DNA from: Puffinus mauretanicus
Taxonomy: Eukaryota; Chordata; Aves; Procellariiformes; Procellariidae
Direction of reading: 5' to 3'
DNA: 64,000 nucleotides
NCBI GenBank assembly: GCA_023333565.1
Contig: JAJKFH010003504.1
Coordinates: forward strand, 3,930,005-3,994,004
In this document: piece by piece, positions 62,161 through 64,000 of the stretch
Layout: each line of letters begins with the position of its first letter
Position numbering within the stretch: position 1 is the stretch's first letter
Notes under the pieces: model-generated
Database searches by the model: none
Seen by the model: the letters and a program-made list of their open reading frames with translations, nothing else
Told to the model about the DNA's origin: nothing
Position numbers and translations under genes: made by a program

Positions 62161-64000
62161 TTTGACTATGGGAACAAGCAACTGCACCATTCAAGATGTG
62201 AGATTATTTGATCCTGAAAGGATAAGATTAAAGATAGTGTAGTGTGGAATTTTACCATCTTGCTCTGTTAATAGTAATTAAAATGGAAGCACATGTGAAC
62301 ATCTGTGCTTACAAAATCTCAAAGCAAAAATGGAATATTTTGCCAGTATCATCAATTTCTACTGATACAGAATCATATCAAGGCTCCAGCTGTATCTATA
62401 GTTGTGTGTCCCAAAAATCAAAAGTGCTTTTTAGTACTCTCTATTTTAGCATTATCTGTCCAAGCTCATTCATCTTCCTTGTAAGCTTTAGAGCAACCAA
62501 CTCAGTGATGCCTTTCTAATGCCAAAAGCTGTCCTCTGGCATGCAGGCAAGAAGAGCAAGACTTCTTCACAAGAGCTGCTGGAGGAAAAACTAGGGTACT
62601 AAGTGAGATACCAGAGAGAGCTTGAAGCTGCCCTGGAGAGTTCTCGTAGTAGCTTAATAAAACTTAGAAAAGTGCCTTTGAATTGTGACCTTCCAAATGT
62701 CCGCTGGTTGAGGGTAACTGGGACTATGAAACCAGAATGAATGCATGACTGATGCTTAGTAATTGTTTTGGATTTAACATGTTAACTGTATTTGAAGTTA
62801 TAAGATAACTAAGTCATTTCTCATAGAAATAGAAAGAAGTAATGCAAAGGTGCTGGAAAGCAGCAGCAAGACTCTGGCTGCTGCTGGAAAATAGGTTTGG
62901 TGTTGGCCACTTTTAAAAAGTTAATGGCATTTTAAAGATAAGCTTTAATGGCTTTGGCAATGAGAGTGCAACTGTAACCAGATCTTGTTGTTTTGTACAA
63001 GTGCCTTTCAGGTTTCTCTGCAAGGTCAAATGTCCTATTGACTGGCAGCTGGACTGCTTTGCTTGTAGGAATGTAACTGGTATTTGGTGGAGTTGCAAAA
63101 TGAGTTTCCCACTGAAGCCAAACATAAAAGTGTATGAGAGTCCAGCAGTTTCACTTCCTGCAACGCTGGAAATCCTTGTAGCATTTATTAGGATTTCCTG
63201 CAGGGAAAGAGGGATGTTAATCTTGTTTGACTTACAGAATCATAATATTTGCACTGCCATTTGTAACACAGAGCAGGAAGTTTTCAATTAGTGTTTCCTG
63301 AGGAATAGCAAATTCAGTAAAGTGAATGCTTTTAACTTTTTACTTTTTGTCAGAGAATAAATAAAGCAGCTCACAGAACCTTAAATGTTCCACAGTGTTG
63401 GAGTAGGGAAGCAGAACAGTGAATGAGATTACAGATCTATGAGGAAGCAATGAAGAGCTGAAACTGTTCCTGTGTCTTTCTCAATGTCTTTGCTTGGCAT
63501 CATCATAATTTAATCTCTGAACTGTATCAAGTGTGCTTGTGGGAGTCATAAACTTCAGTCTTGTTGATAAAATAGTCACTTGGTCCGTGCACTGCTGGTT
63601 CTAATTTTCCTTGTGTTACAAAATTGCTCTCAAAGCCTGAGCTGATTGCAATGAACCCTGATTTGGGGCCCAACCCAAACTTTCTTGCAGTCTTGGAAGC
63701 CTCTTCCCTTTCAGGTTTGTAGTAACTTCATACTCTGGGTCATGCTTTTTGTCTCTTAGAGAGGCTTAAAACTTAATTTTGAGACAACATTGCTTTTTCC
63801 TATGCAGGCAGAAGAATGTTGCTAGGAGAGGTGAGGCACTTGGGCTGAGGAGCCTCTAGTATGTGAGAGCTTCCAGTTCTGCAGTGTGCAGGTATGCATG
63901 TGTCCATGGCAGTGGGACCATCTGGATACATGTTATTCTGTGCTTTGCAGATATTCCCCATCTCCATTCTGGATGAGATGAGGCACTCCTGTCCCTTGAT

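Larger units (their letters stand above)
52092..64000 (+). other. ME3: ME3 intron 1 (5' part), no further exon seen
   Basis: From the exon 1 donor to the window end there is no sequence encoding the next malic-enzyme block (GMAFTLEERL-like), so the intron is at least 11.9 kb. A long first intron is normal for this gene in vertebrates. It holds ancient repeat fragments, a strong hairpin, homopolymer runs and a 173-codon ATG-initiated open frame at 57318-57839 without recognisable homology. No CR1 tail or LTR of the families seen upstream was found in it. Confidence 0.75.

Noticed and set aside
1..64000. CRISPR arrays, operons, bacterial insertion sequences, tRNA or rRNA genes
   Set aside because: None seen; the window is vertebrate nuclear DNA, and no tRNA-like box A/box B pair with a foldable cloverleaf was recognised by eye.

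Overview
The window is nuclear DNA from a bird. The evidence is the repeat content: CR1 LINE 3' ends finishing in the ATTCTATG-type octamer repeat, and three solo LTRs of an ERVL-like family that I know from songbirds and other Neoaves. The rest is AT-rich, gene-poor sequence broken by two CpG islands. Nothing prokaryotic, no CRISPR array and no intact mobile-element gene is present. The species cannot be named from the sequence alone.

The one coding gene I can support is ME3, mitochondrial NADP-dependent malic enzyme, on the + strand. Its first coding exon (51897-52085, 63 codons) lies in the CpG island at about 51230-52150 and ends at a clean splice donor. No further ME3 exon is recognisable, so 52086-64000 is read as the 5' part of a long intron 1. 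A second CpG island covers the left end (1 to about 760) and is cut by the window edge. In vertebrates ME3 and PRSS23 are divergent neighbours. The left island is therefore a good candidate for the PRSS23 promoter, with that gene running leftwards out of the window; no PRSS23 coding sequence is visible here, so this is inference.

Layout: 1-760, CpG island with a G-quadruplex run; 761-7683, intergenic; 7684-8917, two antisense solo LTRs of one family, 144 bp apart; 9361-11080, antisense ancient CR1/L3-like LINE debris and an old CR1 tail; 11081-31409, intergenic, with a 24-bp perfect palindrome, two small CpG clusters, paired E-boxes and two CR1-type 3' ends; 31410-32420, the largest CR1 fragment, with a frameshifted reverse-transcriptase remnant; 32421-50585, intergenic, with a CpG-rich element near 42.2 kb and one antisense CR1 tail; 50586-51119, a sense-oriented solo LTR with an intact TATA box, 0.8 kb upstream of the ME3 start codon; 51230-52150, ME3 promoter island and exon 1; 52086-64000, ME3 intron 1 with a strong hairpin and ancient repeat fragments.

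I did not find a new biological system. The items most worth checking are the LTR next to the ME3 promoter, the orphan CpG clusters, the paired E-boxes with a 6-bp spacer, and the 24-bp palindrome.
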